From Bradyrhizobium sp. AUGA SZCCT0176 (GTDB lineage Bacteria > Pseudomonadota > Alphaproteobacteria > Rhizobiales > Xanthobacteraceae): 64,000 bases of DNA. This document shows, piece by piece, positions 35,186 to 44,259 of this stretch; position 1 is the first letter of the stretch, and every line of letters begins with the position of its first letter. The position numbers and the translations under genes are program-made. The notes beneath the pieces are model-generated. The model searched no databases and was not told the DNA's origin. It was given only the letters and a program-made list of their open reading frames with translations. The stretch is taken from assembly GCF_018130145.1 (NCBI RefSeq), contig NZ_JAFCMB010000001.1, positions 310,001 through 374,000 of the forward strand, in the 5' to 3' direction.

Positions 35186-36277
35186 TTAATCACCCACGCG
35201 CTTGCGGCCATCGGCGGTAAATAGATGCAGTTTGTCCGGTGGCGCCACCGCCCTGATTCGCTCGCCGATGGCGGGGCCGATGGCGCCGGGAATCCGCACG
35301 ATCACCTCGCCGGGCGGCAGTTCCCCGGGGTTGGCAGCCACAGCCTGCGTCTCGTTCTGTCGGGCGCCGTAGATGAAGGTTTCGGCCCCCACGTGCTCGA
35401 TCGCCTCGACGGTGAGGCCAAGTGCCACACCGCCGCCGACGGCCTCATTTGAAATGACAAAATCCTCGGGACGGATTCCGAGGATGCCGGCCTCGTTGAC
35501 GCGGCTGTCGCCGGCCAGTTGCGATTTGAGTTCATCGGACCGCAGCGCCATCAAATTCATCGGTGGCGCGCCGATGAACGAGGCGACGAAGGTGGTCGCG
35601 GGCTTCTGGTAGATGTCGAGCGGATTGCCGATCTGTTCGACCTGGCCGGCGTTCATTACGACAAGGATGTCGGCCAGCGTCATCGCCTCGAGCTGATCGT
35701 GGGTGACGTAAATCGCCGTCGTGGAGAGGCGGCGCTGCAGTTTGCGGATCTCGACCCGCATCGCGATGCGCAGCTTGGCATCGAGGTTCGACAGCGGCTC
35801 GTCGAACAGAAACACTTTCGGTTGCCGCACGATCGCGCGCCCCATCGCCACGCGCTGGCGCTGGCCGCCGGACAACTGCCGCGGCTTGCGGTCGAGCATG
35901 GCGCCGAGTTCGAGGATGCGCGCGGCTTCCTCGACGCGGGTCTTGATCTCGGGCTCGGGCATGCCGCGGTTGCGCAGGCCGTAGGCCATGTTGTTGAAGA
36001 CGCTCATGTGAGGGTAGAGCGCGTAGTTCTGGAACACCATCGCGATGTCGCGGTCGGCCGGCTCGATCTGGTTGACGATACGGCCGCCGATATCGATCTC
36101 GCCGCCGGTTATCGTCTCGAGCCCCGCGACCATCCGCAGCAGCGTGGACTTGCCGCAGCCGGAAGGGCCGACCAGCACGCAGAACTGGCCGTCGCCGACG
36201 TCAAATTCGATGCCCTTGATGGCTTCGAAGCCACCGGCATAGGTCTTGCGGACGTTACGCAGCGTTACGTTAGCCAT
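35186..36277 (-). CDS. ugpC: sn-glycerol-3-phosphate ABC transporter ATPase UgpC
   Basis: 363 residues of a MalK-type importer ATPase: Walker [12 protein letters not shown], signature [16 protein letters not shown], Walker [18 protein letters not shown] and a C-terminal regulatory OB-like domain. It follows ugpE by 36 nt in the order ugpB-ugpA-ugpE-ugpC. Assignment as glycerol-3-phosphate rather than another sugar is by subunit family; the ATPase alone cannot decide. Confidence 0.92.
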   Translation of the reverse strand: MANVTLRNVRKTYAGGFEAIKGIEFDVGDGQFCVLVGPSGCGKSTLLRMVAGLETITGGEIDIGGRIVNQIEPADRDIAMVFQNYALYPHMSVFNNMAYGLRNRGMPEPEIKTRVEEAARILELGAMLDRKPRQLSGGQRQRVAMGRAIVRQPKVFLFDEPLSNLDAKLRIAMRVEIRKLQRRLSTTAIYVTHDQLEAMTLADILVVMNAGQVEQIGNPLDIYQKPATTFVASFIGAPPMNLMALRSDELKSQLAGDSRVNEAGILGIRPEDFVISNEAVGGGVALGLTVEAIEHVGAETFIYGARQNETQAVAANPGELPPGEVIVRIPGAIGPAIGERIRAVAPPDKLHLFTADGRKRVGD

Positions 36278-36313
36278 TTAGTTTGCCTTGGGTCACCAGC
36301 GCCACTCGCTTCC

Positions 36314-37162
36314 TCACTTTTCCGTCTCGACCAGTCCGCGCACGAACAGGCGCTGCATGAACACGACAACTGCGACCGGCGGCAGCATCGCCAGGATGGC
36401 GGTCGCCATCGCAAGCTGCCATTCAGCCAGCTCGTCGGTCGTGTACAGCATCTTCTTGATGCCGGTGACGATGGTCTGCATCGAATCCTGGGTGGTGATC
36501 AGAAGCGGCCACAGATACTGGTTCCAGCCATAGATGAACTGGATCACGAACAGCGCCGCGATCGTCGTTACCGACAGCGGCAGCAGCGTATCCCAGAAGA
36601 AGCGGAACGGACCCGCGCCGTCGATCCGCGATGCTTCCAGCAACTCCTCAGGAACCGTCATGAAGAACTGCCTAAACAGCAGCGTTCCCGTGGCGGAAGC
36701 GATCAGCGGCATGATCAGCCCTGCGTAGGTGTCGAGCATCTTGAGGTCGGCGACCACCTTGTAGGTCGGATAGATACGCACCTCGACCGGCAGCATCAGC
36801 GTGACGAAGATGATCCAGAACGCGGTCTTGCGGAACGGGAAGCGGAAATACACCACGGCGTAGGCCGACAGGATCGAGATGAAGATCTTCCCGATCGCGA
36901 TGCCGAGTGCCGAGATGAAGGAGTTCATCAGCATGTGGCCGACCGGCTCGCGGCTGGTCCGCGAACCGCCGACGAATATCGCGCGGTAGTAGTTTTCCAG
37001 CGTCTGGCTGCCGGGCGTCAGCGGCATGTTGCCGCCGACGACGGTGGCGGCGTCATGGGTGGATGCGATCAGTGCCAAATAGACCGGAAAGGCGACGATG
37101 AAGACGCCGAGCGTCAGGATCGCGTAGGCGATGATGTCGCTGAGCGGGCGGTGCTCGACCAT
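36314..37162 (-). CDS. ugpE: ABC transporter permease UgpE
   Basis: 282 residues, six hydrophobic segments. EELLEASRIDGAGPFRFFW contains the EAA loop that contacts the ATPase. It starts at the ATG overlapping the ugpA stop by one base (TGATG), although the frame stays open further upstream inside ugpA. Together with UgpA it forms the membrane channel for glycerol-3-phosphate or its diesters. Confidence 0.92.
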   Translation of the reverse strand: MVEHRPLSDIIAYAILTLGVFIVAFPVYLALIASTHDAATVVGGNMPLTPGSQTLENYYRAIFVGGSRTSREPVGHMLMNSFISALGIAIGKIFISILSAYAVVYFRFPFRKTAFWIIFVTLMLPVEVRIYPTYKVVADLKMLDTYAGLIMPLIASATGTLLFRQFFMTVPEELLEASRIDGAGPFRFFWDTLLPLSVTTIAALFVIQFIYGWNQYLWPLLITTQDSMQTIVTGIKKMLYTTDELAEWQLAMATAILAMLPPVAVVVFMQRLFVRGLVETEK

Positions 37163-38043
37163 CAGTATTGCACCTTGCGCTCGATATATTTGAACTGGAC
37201 TGCTGTCAGCGCGATCACGATCACCATCAGCACTACCGACTGCGCGGCCGAGCCGCCGAGATCGCCGCCGAGCCGCCCGTCGGCAAACACCTTGTAGACC
37301 ATCGTGGTGGTGGCGCCGGCCGGGCCGCCGCCGGTGACCGCATCGATGATGCCGAACGTGTCGAAGAAGACGTAGACGACATTGACGACCAGAAGAAAGA
37401 ACGTCGTCGGCGACAGCAGCGGAAAGACGATGGTCCAGAACCGCCGCATCGGGCCGGCGCCGTCGATCGCGCCGGCTTCCAGCACGCTTTTCGGGATCGA
37501 TTGCAGGCCGGCCAGGAAGAACAGGAAATTGTAGGAGATCTGCTTCCACACCGCGGCCATCACCACCAGGGCCATGGCGTGGTTGCCGTTGAGCAGCGGA
37601 TTCCAGTCGAAATTCATCCAGCGCAGCGGCCGCGCCAGCGTGCCGAGCGAGGGATGGAACATGAAGATCCAGAGCACGCCGGCGACCGCGGGCGCCACCG
37701 CATAGGGCCAGATCATCAGCGTCTTGTAGGTGCCGGCGGCCTTGAGGTTCTTGTCGGCCTGGGTTGCGAACAATAGCGCAATGGAAAGCGACAACGCCGC
37801 GACCAACGACGAGAAGATCACCGTCGTCAGCATCGACTTGTAATATTCAGGCTGGGCGAAAAGGGTCTGGTAATTTTCCAGCCCGACGAACTCGGATGTC
37901 AGGCCAAACGCGTCCTCGCGCTTGAAGGATTGAAAGACCGCCTGGCTCGCCGGCCAGTAGAAGAATACGAATGTAATGATGAGCTGCGGCACCAGCAGCA
38001 GATATGGCAGCAGCTTGTTGTTGAAGACGACCGACTTTTCCAT
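37162..38043 (-). CDS. ugpA: ABC transporter permease UgpA
   Basis: 293 residues, six hydrophobic segments, EAA loop [18 protein letters not shown]. The N-terminus [20 protein letters not shown] is typical of UgpA. It is coupled to ugpE by TGATG and separated from ugpB by 64 nt that carry a stable stem-loop. Confidence 0.92.
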   Translation of the reverse strand: MEKSVVFNNKLLPYLLLVPQLIITFVFFYWPASQAVFQSFKREDAFGLTSEFVGLENYQTLFAQPEYYKSMLTTVIFSSLVAALSLSIALLFATQADKNLKAAGTYKTLMIWPYAVAPAVAGVLWIFMFHPSLGTLARPLRWMNFDWNPLLNGNHAMALVVMAAVWKQISYNFLFFLAGLQSIPKSVLEAGAIDGAGPMRRFWTIVFPLLSPTTFFLLVVNVVYVFFDTFGIIDAVTGGGPAGATTTMVYKVFADGRLGGDLGGSAAQSVVLMVIVIALTAVQFKYIERKVQY

Positions 38044-38068
38044 TCAGGACGCTGTGATGCCAGAGGTG

Positions 38069-38095
38069 CTCCCTCTCCGAAAAGCGGAGAGGGAG
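38069..38095 (-). terminator. Stem-loop between ugpB and ugpA
   Basis: CTCCCTCTCCG and CGGAGAGGGAG form a perfect 11-bp stem with a 5-nt loop, just after the ugpB stop. No T-run follows, so it is more likely an mRNA-stabilising or partial terminator element that favours ugpB over the permeases. Confidence 0.5.
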
Positions 38096-38107
38096 TCTTC
38101 GCCGCTA

Positions 38108-39421
38108 CTATTTGGCCGTCTTTTCAAACGTCCGCAACATCGCATTGCCGCGCGCGACCGCGGCGTCGAGGGCTTCCTGGGCGGTCTTCTTGCCAGCCAG
38201 CGCCGCTTCCAGTTCCTCGGCCCAGAGATCGCGCATCTGCACCATGTTGCCGAAGCGCAGGCCGCGCGAGTTCTCGGTCGGCTCCTTGTTGGTGAGTTCT
38301 TTCAGCGGCGTCTGCAGGACGGGGTTTTTCTCGTAGAAGCCGTCCGCCTTGGTTTTTTCATAGGCTGCCTTGGTGATCGGCAGGTAGCCGGATTTCTGGT
38401 GCAGGTCGGCCTGACGGTTGGTGTCGGACAGGAACGTGAAGAACTTGGCGACGCCCTTGTACTCCTCAGGCTTCTTGCCGCCCATCACCCACAGCGAAGC
38501 GCCGCCGATGATCGAGTTCTGCGGCGCACCCTGAACGTCCGGGTAGTAGGGCATCGGCGCCGAGGTGAAGTCGAACTTGGCGGTGCTCTTGGCAGTGGCG
38601 TAATAGCCCGACGAGGTCAGGAAGATCGCGCACTCGCCGGACGCAAAGCGGTTCTCGCTGGCGTTGGCGCGGCCGGCATAGTCGTAGGTCTTGTCCTTTT
38701 GCAGGTCCATCAGGTTCTGCAGATGCTTCACATGCAGCGGCGAGTTGAACGTCAGCACGGTATCGAAACCGTCGAGGCCGTTGGCCTTGCTGCCGATCGG
38801 GACGTTATGCCAGGCCGAGAACTGTTCGATATGCACCCATGACGCCCACGCGTTGGAGAATCCGCAGGTCGTGTGCCCGGCCGCCTTCAGCTTCTTGGCG
38901 GCGTCGAAAACTTCCGGCCAGGTTTTCGGAATCTCGGCGATGCCGGCCTTCTTCAGCTCGTCGTTGTTGATCCACATCACCGTCGACGACGAGTTGAAGG
39001 GAAACGACAGCATGTCGCCCTTCGACGTCGAGTAATAACCCGTGATCGCCGGCAGGTAGGCCTTGGGGTCGAACGGCTCGTTGGCATCCTTCATCAGCTG
39101 GTAAACCGGCTTGATGGCGCCGGTGGCGCTCATCATGGTCGCAGTGCCGACCTCGAACACCTGAATGATGTGCGGCGCGGTGCCGGCACGGAACGCCGCA
39201 ATGCCGGCATTCATGGTGTCGGGATAGCTGCCCTTGAAGGTGGGGACGACCTTGTAGTCGGACTGGCTGGCGTTGAAATCCTCGGCAAGCTTGTTGACGA
39301 TGTCGTTGTTGCCGCCGGTCATGGCGTGCCACCACTGGATCTCAGTCGCAGCGTAGGCAGGCGTGGCGAGCGCAAGCGCGACAGTCACGCTCGCGGCTAC
39401 GCCGAATTGTCGAAATGCCAT
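38108..39421 (-). CDS. ugpB: Glycerol-3-phosphate-binding protein UgpB
   Basis: 437 residues: signal peptide (FGVAASVTVALALATPAYA) and a large type I periplasmic binding domain. TEIQWWHAMTGGNNDIVNKL and ASQSDYKVVPTFKGSYPDTM are typical UgpB segments. GGAGGGAATTAC precedes the ATG; the frame remains open upstream but that part is not conserved. Phosphate-limitation (PhoB) control is expected from E. coli, but I did not find a clear pho box. Confidence 0.94.
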   Translation of the reverse strand: MAFRQFGVAASVTVALALATPAYAATEIQWWHAMTGGNNDIVNKLAEDFNASQSDYKVVPTFKGSYPDTMNAGIAAFRAGTAPHIIQVFEVGTATMMSATGAIKPVYQLMKDANEPFDPKAYLPAITGYYSTSKGDMLSFPFNSSSTVMWINNDELKKAGIAEIPKTWPEVFDAAKKLKAAGHTTCGFSNAWASWVHIEQFSAWHNVPIGSKANGLDGFDTVLTFNSPLHVKHLQNLMDLQKDKTYDYAGRANASENRFASGECAIFLTSSGYYATAKSTAKFDFTSAPMPYYPDVQGAPQNSIIGGASLWVMGGKKPEEYKGVAKFFTFLSDTNRQADLHQKSGYLPITKAAYEKTKADGFYEKNPVLQTPLKELTNKEPTENSRGLRFGNMVQMRDLWAEELEAALAGKKTAQEALDAAVARGNAMLRTFEKTAK

Positions 39422-39650
39422 GTAATTCCCTCCAGGTTGGGTCGTCATCTTCGTTTCGCGCGATAGCAGCGCCGGATGACGTGCAAATGACCGTATAAGC
39501 GAAAGCATGGTATCGGGGAAGCGGGCCCCTCGGGAAGCCGTCAAATAGGCCAAGGGTGACGGATCCGATCTGCCCCGTCGCCCCTGCGAACGTGTTTGGC
39601 CCCGGGAGATTGGCGAGGGCTTGGAGCGGCGAATGCAGGGACGACAGCGG
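39422..39650. other. ugpB upstream region
   Basis: About 230 bp holding the ugp promoter and the end of a convergent-side gene. I could not support a specific regulatory site. Confidence 0.35.
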
Positions 39651-40853
39651 CTACCGCTTCCGCTCCGGTCCGCACACTACGCCCTTGGCGACCATCGCCT
39701 CGACCTCGCTCTTGGAGTAGCCGAACTCGCCCAGCACCTCGGCGGAGTGCTGGCTGAATTTCGGTGGGGTCCGGCGCAGGCTCGGTTTGGTTCGCTCCAG
39801 GCGGATCGGCGAGGCGACGCCCTTGTACCAGTCCTTCTCGATGACATCGCCGCGGTGAAGCGTGTGGGCGGCGGTCAGCGCCTGGTCGATCGACTGGACC
39901 GGGCCGGCCGGCAGGCCAGCCGCGAGCAGGCGGTCGCACAGCGGCGCGGCATCGTGCTGGCTGAACACCGCGGCGAGTTCGGCGCGCAGCGCATCGCGGT
40001 TGGCGATGCGGTCCTTGTTGCGGGCAAAGCGCGGATCGGTGCCGAGTTCCGGCTTGCCGATTTCCCTGGCGAGCTTGCGGAAGGTGCCGTCATTGCCGAC
40101 GCCGATGAAGATGTTGTCGGTGCGGGTCGGAAAGATCGCATAGGGCACGAGATTGGGATGCTCGTTGCCGGTTAGATTCGGCGGCTTGCCATGCATGAAA
40201 TAATTCGCGGTGTGCGGATGCATGATCGCAAGGCCGGTTTCATACAGCGTGGTCTCGAGGAATTGGCCAAGGCCCGAGCGCTGCCGCTCCGACAGCGCCA
40301 TCAGGATGCCGATCGCGGCATAAAGCCCGGTGGTGATGTCGACGAGCGGGACGCCGATCCGCATCGGGCCGCTTTGCGGCGAACCGGTCGCGGCGATCAT
40401 GCCGGTCATGGCCTGGATGATCGCGTCATAGCCGGGATTGCCGCCGCGCGGGCCGTCGCCGCCAAAGCCGGAAATCCGGCAATGCACGAGCTTTGGGAAT
40501 TTCGCGCGCAGCACGTCGTTGCCGATGCCCCATTTGTCGAGCGTGCCCGGCTTGAAATTCTCGATCAGGACGTCGGCGGTCTCCAGCATCTTGAGCAGCA
40601 CAGTGCGGCCGCCCTCGGAGGCGAGGTCGAGGCCGATCGAACGCTTGTTGCGGTTGATGCCGACGAAATAGGCGGCGTCCTCCTCGTGGAACGGAGGGCC
40701 CCAGTCGCGCACCTCGTCACCGGCGGGCGGCTCGACCTTGATCACGTCGGCGCCGTGGTCGGCGAGGATCTGCGTGCAATAGGGGCCGCCGAGCACGCGC
40801 GTGAGATCGATCACGCGCAGGCCCGTCATTGCGCCGGGAGCCGGAGAACTCAT
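39651..40853 (-). CDS. CaiB/BaiF class III CoA-transferase
   Basis: A 400-residue class III CoA-transferase: GLRVIDLTRVLGGPYCTQIL and ADVIKVEPP near the N-terminus, catalytic Asp D172 in VPLVDITTGLY. It is unrelated by neighbourhood to the one at 0.1 kb. GLGQFLETTLYETGLAIM is the usual middle segment. The acid it activates is not inferable. It stands alone, with 154 bp to ohr. Confidence 0.92.
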   Translation of the reverse strand: MSSPAPGAMTGLRVIDLTRVLGGPYCTQILADHGADVIKVEPPAGDEVRDWGPPFHEEDAAYFVGINRNKRSIGLDLASEGGRTVLLKMLETADVLIENFKPGTLDKWGIGNDVLRAKFPKLVHCRISGFGGDGPRGGNPGYDAIIQAMTGMIAATGSPQSGPMRIGVPLVDITTGLYAAIGILMALSERQRSGLGQFLETTLYETGLAIMHPHTANYFMHGKPPNLTGNEHPNLVPYAIFPTRTDNIFIGVGNDGTFRKLAREIGKPELGTDPRFARNKDRIANRDALRAELAAVFSQHDAAPLCDRLLAAGLPAGPVQSIDQALTAAHTLHRGDVIEKDWYKGVASPIRLERTKPSLRRTPPKFSQHSAEVLGEFGYSKSEVEAMVAKGVVCGPERKR

Positions 40854-41007
40854 GGAAAAAACCTTCGCTCAAGTAAGACCAATGGAATTCTTGAGCTAGC
40901 GGTCTTCGGGCGCGTCGGCAATGCCCGCGCGCGCACAGGCGCATGCGGAGACAGAGGCGCGCGAAAACGGCCCGCGGCTTGTTGCAGCGGGCCGTTCGAC
41001 GCGGTCG

Positions 41008-41436
41008 TTACGCCACGGTCAGGCGCACATCCACATTGCCGCGGGTGGCGTTGGAATACGGGCAAACCTGGTGGGCCTTCTGGACCAGCGCTTCGGCGTC
41101 GGCGCGGGCAAGGCCGGGCAGGGAAACGGCGAGGTCGATATCAAGGCCAAAGCCGCCTTCCGAGCGCGGGCCGATGCCGACGGTGGAGGTAACGGAGGCG
41201 TCCGCGGGCACCTTCACGCCGCCGCCCTGAGCTGCAACCGCCTTCATCGCGCCGATGAAACAGGCGGCATAGCCGGCCGCAAACAGCTGTTCGGGATTGT
41301 TGCCGGCGCCACCGCCGCCGCCGAGTTCCTTCGGGGTCGCAAGCTTGACGCTGAAGGCGCCGTCAGCCGTCGAGGCGGTGCCGTCGCGGCCGCCGGTGGC
41401 CGTTGCGGTGGTCTTGTAGAGGACTTTCACGGACAT
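41008..41436 (-). CDS. ohr: Organic hydroperoxide resistance protein Ohr (OsmC family)
   Basis: 142 residues. Two reactive cysteines lie in AACFIGAM (C59) and QVCPYSNATRGN (C125), the Ohr signature; the gene is a thiol peroxidase for lipid and organic hydroperoxides. GGGAGACC precedes the ATG at 41436; an upstream in-frame ATG is in the operator region and not conserved. It is divergent from ohrR, with two operator boxes between. Confidence 0.96.
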   Translation of the reverse strand: MSVKVLYKTTATATGGRDGTASTADGAFSVKLATPKELGGGGGAGNNPEQLFAAGYAACFIGAMKAVAAQGGGVKVPADASVTSTVGIGPRSEGGFGLDIDLAVSLPGLARADAEALVQKAHQVCPYSNATRGNVDVRLTVA

Positions 41437-41478
41437 GTTGGTCTCCCTTGGGTTGGTTTCGATGGCCATCGTATTGCA

Positions 41479-41493
41479 CACAATTAGATTGTG
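41479..41493. promoter_or_regulatory. OhrR box 1
   Basis: CACAATT-A-GATTGTG, a 7-1-7 palindrome matching the OhrR box TACAATT-N-AATTGTA, between ohr and ohrR, 43 nt from the ohr start. Confidence 0.78.
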
Positions 41494-41517
41494 CACAATA
41501 GAAAAAATGAAGGGGTC

Positions 41518-41532
41518 CGCAATTTAATTGTA
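41518..41532. promoter_or_regulatory. OhrR box 2
   Basis: CGCAATT-T-AATTGTA matches the OhrR box TACAATT-N-AATTGTA with two mismatches at one end. It lies between box 1 and the ohrR start, so one repressor could control both divergent genes. Confidence 0.72.
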
Positions 41533-41597
41533 TGCAATTGATTAGGCTCGTCCGCGGCCCTAAATGATCACGGGCGTCCCCACTTGGCGAGGTGCAA

Positions 41598-42053
41598 ATG
41601 GCTAGGAAACCGGCGGTCGATCCGCTGCTGCTCGGCAATCAGATCTGTTTCGCGGTGTATTCCACGGCGCATGCCTTCACCCGCGTCTACAAGCCCTTGC
41701 TCGACAAGCTCGGGCTGACCTATCCGCAATATCTCGTGATGATGGTGCTGTGGGAGCGCGACGGCGTGCCCGTCAAGGATATCGGCGAGAAGCTGTTCCT
41801 CGATTCCGGCACGCTGACCCCGCTCCTGAAGCGGATGGAGGCCGCCGAATTGATCCGGCGCACACGCAGCACCGAGGACGAGCGCCAGGTCCTGATCGCA
41901 CTGACGCCAAAAGGCCAGGCGCTGCGGGAAAAAGCCAGGGTCGTGCCGCAGGGTATTCTGGCGAGCTCGGCGTGCTCGGTGGGCGAACTGGTGGCGATGA
42001 AGAATGAACTGCTCGCGCTGCGCGACAAGTTGAATGCGGCGTTGGGGGAGTAG
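41598..42053 (+). CDS. ohrR: MarR-family organic hydroperoxide sensor OhrR
   Basis: 151 residues. C17 in LLGNQICFAVYS is the peroxide-sensing Cys of OhrR, and a second Cys near residue 124 (SSACSVG) fits the 2-Cys type. The winged helix follows (LTYPQYLVMMVLWERDGVPV, DIGEKLFLDSGTLTPLLKRM). Start ATG 41598 has GCGAGG upstream and is preferred to GTG 41592. It represses ohr and itself through the boxes in the intergenic region. Confidence 0.95.
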   Translation: MARKPAVDPLLLGNQICFAVYSTAHAFTRVYKPLLDKLGLTYPQYLVMMVLWERDGVPVKDIGEKLFLDSGTLTPLLKRMEAAELIRRTRSTEDERQVLIALTPKGQALREKARVVPQGILASSACSVGELVAMKNELLALRDKLNAALGE

Positions 42054-42127
42054 GGGCGGGCGGCCGCCGGCTAGAGGCGCTTCTTGGCGAAGGCCCGGCC
42101 GGAATGGGATTTGAGGTATTTCTCGAA

Positions 42128-42187
42128 CACGCTTCGCCCTTCAGGCTCCGTCGTGGCTGCGCCAAGCGTAGCCCGAAGGGCGAAGCG

Positions 42188-42189
<2 letters not shown>
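42128..42189. repeat. 20-bp-arm palindrome overlapping the tRNA-Ala 3' end
   Basis: Arms CACGCTTCGCCCTTCAGGCT (42128-42147) and its inverse (42170-42189) match at 19 of 20 positions. The right arm covers two bases of the tRNA CCA. It may act as a terminator for the minus-strand tRNA, or be a dispersed palindrome. Confidence 0.72.
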
Positions 42190-42263
<74 letters not shown>

Positions 42264-42325
42264 TTAACCGACCCGCGCGCCTTGGGCGACGCGCAGGCAC
42301 CCTGAACCACAGTTCAGGGCCGATC

Positions 42326-42745
42326 TCAAGTCTCTTCGTCGCCGCCGACGTCACCAATGATGTCGGTGACGTCCTCATCGCCTTCTTCCTCGTCGGGAAT
42401 GAAGGTCGAATCGTCGTCTTCGTCACCCTCGATGGTCTCGTCGATTTCGATGTCGTCTTCCGATTCGGGAACGACGGCCTTGACCTTGCCGGTGTTCTCC
42501 TCGGCATCAGCCTCTTCGAGCGAGACCAATTCCTCGGCCTCGGCCGGTTCCGGCGCATCGGCGGCGGCGCTTGCTGCGGCGGCAGCGCGTGCAGCATCAC
42601 CGCGGGCTGCCCGGGGCGGCGCAATCGGCGCAATCGGCACGACCTCACCGGTATAGGGCGAGATCACCGGACTCTTGTTCAAGTCATAGAACTTCTTACC
42701 CGTCGTCGGGCAAATGCGTTTGGTTCCGAGATCGGATTTGGCCAC
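42326..42745 (-). CDS. TIGR02300 family acidic protein
   Basis: 139 residues. The N-terminus (AKSDLGTKRICPTTGKKFYD, NKSPVISPYTGEVVP) matches the TIGR02300 family found almost only in alphaproteobacteria; the rest is very acidic, with long Glu/Asp runs, and likely disordered. The start is GTG 42745 with AGGACTCC upstream. Function unknown. It lies between tRNA-Ala and aroA (divergent). Confidence 0.86.
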   Translation of the reverse strand: MAKSDLGTKRICPTTGKKFYDLNKSPVISPYTGEVVPIAPIAPPRAARGDAARAAAAASAAADAPEPAEAEELVSLEEADAEENTGKVKAVVPESEDDIEIDETIEGDEDDDSTFIPDEEEGDEDVTDIIGDVGGDEET

Positions 42746-42892
42746 GTGTGGAGTCCTGGGAATTTCTGAAAAACGGTGCTTCACTTGGCTAGTTGCTAGG
42801 CCGCTGTCAATAGCGGTTTGCGCGCATGAGACGGCCGCGTGACGCGGTGTTGCCTATGTGATACCTGCCGCCCTGCGCGAGAGGACACAATC

Positions 42893-44242
42893 TTGACCCA
42901 TTCAGACCGGCTTGCAGCCCACCCGACCCCGCTGGAATCCCGCTCCAGCGGTTCCCTGACCGGTAAAGTCCGGGTTCCCGGCGATAAGTCGATATCGCAC
43001 CGGGCCCTGATCCTGGGGGCGCTTTCGGTCGGCCAGACCACGATTTCCGGCCTGCTTGAGGGCGAAGACGTGCTCAATACGGCGAAATCTATGCAGGCGC
43101 TGGGCGCCAAGGTCGAGCGAACAGGCCCGTTTGCCTGGCAGGTGAGGGGCGTCGGGGTGGCGGGCTTCGCCCAACCCGCAAGCCCGCTCGATTTCGGCAA
43201 TTCCGGCACCGGTTGCCGGCTGGTGATGGGGGCGGTCGCCGGCTGCCCGATTTCGGCGGTCTTCGACGGCGACGCCTCACTGCGCTCGCGGCCGATGCGG
43301 CGGATCCTCGATCCCCTGGAATTGATGGGCGCCAGGACCGGCGAGGCCAAGGAAGGCGGCCGCCTGCCGCTGACGCTGCATGGTGCCCGCGATCCCGTGC
43401 CAATCCTGTACCGGACGCCGGTGGCCTCCGCCCAGATCAAATCGGCGGTGCTCTTGGCGGGCCTCGCAGCGCCGGGTGTCACGACCGTGATCGAACAGGA
43501 GGCGAGCCGCGACCATACCGAACTGATGCTGAAGCATTTTGGCGCGCAGATCGTCTCGACCAGGGAAGGCAGCCATGGCCGGAAGATCGCGCTCACCGGC
43601 CAGCCCGAACTGCACGGCGCCGATGTCGTGGTGCCCGCCGATCCCTCTTCTGCAGCGTTCCCGATCGTCGCGGCGCTCATCGTCGAGGGCTCCGACATCG
43701 TCTTCTCCGACGTCATGACCAACCCACTGCGCACCGGCCTGATCACGACCTTGCGCGAGATGGGCGCCTCGATCGAGGAGAGCGACGTGCGTGGCGACGT
43801 CGGCGAGCCGATGGCCACCCTGCGCGTGCGGGCATCAAAACTGCGCGGCGTCGAAGTGCCGCCGGAGCGCGCGCCCTCGATGATCGACGAATATCTGGTG
43901 CTCGCGGTTGCGGCCTCGTTTGCCGAAGGCACCACCATCATGCGCGGCCTGCAGGAGCTGCGCGTCAAGGAATCAGACCGGCTGGAGGCGACCGCCGACA
44001 TGCTGCGCGTCAACGGCGTCAAGGTCGAGGTCGCGGGCGACGATCTGATCGTCGAAGGCCGTGGCCACGTGCCCGGCGGCGGCCTTGTCGCCACCCACAT
44101 GGATCATCGCATCGCGATGTCGGCGCTGGTGATGGGGCTTGCCGCCGACAAGCCGGTAAAGATCGACGACACCACCTTCATCGCCACCAGCTTTCCGGAT
44201 TTCATTCCGATGATGCGCGGGCTCGGGGCGGAATTTTCATAA
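42893..44242 (+). CDS. aroA: EPSP synthase AroA, class II (CP4-like)
   Basis: 449 residues. It makes 5-enolpyruvylshikimate-3-phosphate in the shikimate pathway. [15 protein letters not shown] and [17 protein letters not shown] are the substrate sites, [13 protein letters not shown] and [14 protein letters not shown] are later conserved blocks. Sequence pattern and length match the class II CP4 group, but the position equal to CP4 Ala100 is Gly here (N-S-G-T-G). The start is TTG 42893 with AGAGGA upstream; ATG-less open sequence lies before it. It is separated from cmk-rpsA by an opposite-strand gene. Confidence 0.95.
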   Translation: MTHSDRLAAHPTPLESRSSGSLTGKVRVPGDKSISHRALILGALSVGQTTISGLLEGEDVLNTAKSMQALGAKVERTGPFAWQVRGVGVAGFAQPASPLDFGNSGTGCRLVMGAVAGCPISAVFDGDASLRSRPMRRILDPLELMGARTGEAKEGGRLPLTLHGARDPVPILYRTPVASAQIKSAVLLAGLAAPGVTTVIEQEASRDHTELMLKHFGAQIVSTREGSHGRKIALTGQPELHGADVVVPADPSSAAFPIVAALIVEGSDIVFSDVMTNPLRTGLITTLREMGASIEESDVRGDVGEPMATLRVRASKLRGVEVPPERAPSMIDEYLVLAVAASFAEGTTIMRGLQELRVKESDRLEATADMLRVNGVKVEVAGDDLIVEGRGHVPGGGLVATHMDHRIAMSALVMGLAADKPVKIDDTTFIATSFPDFIPMMRGLGAEFS

Positions 44243-44259
44243 AGCGGAGGCTTGCGCGG

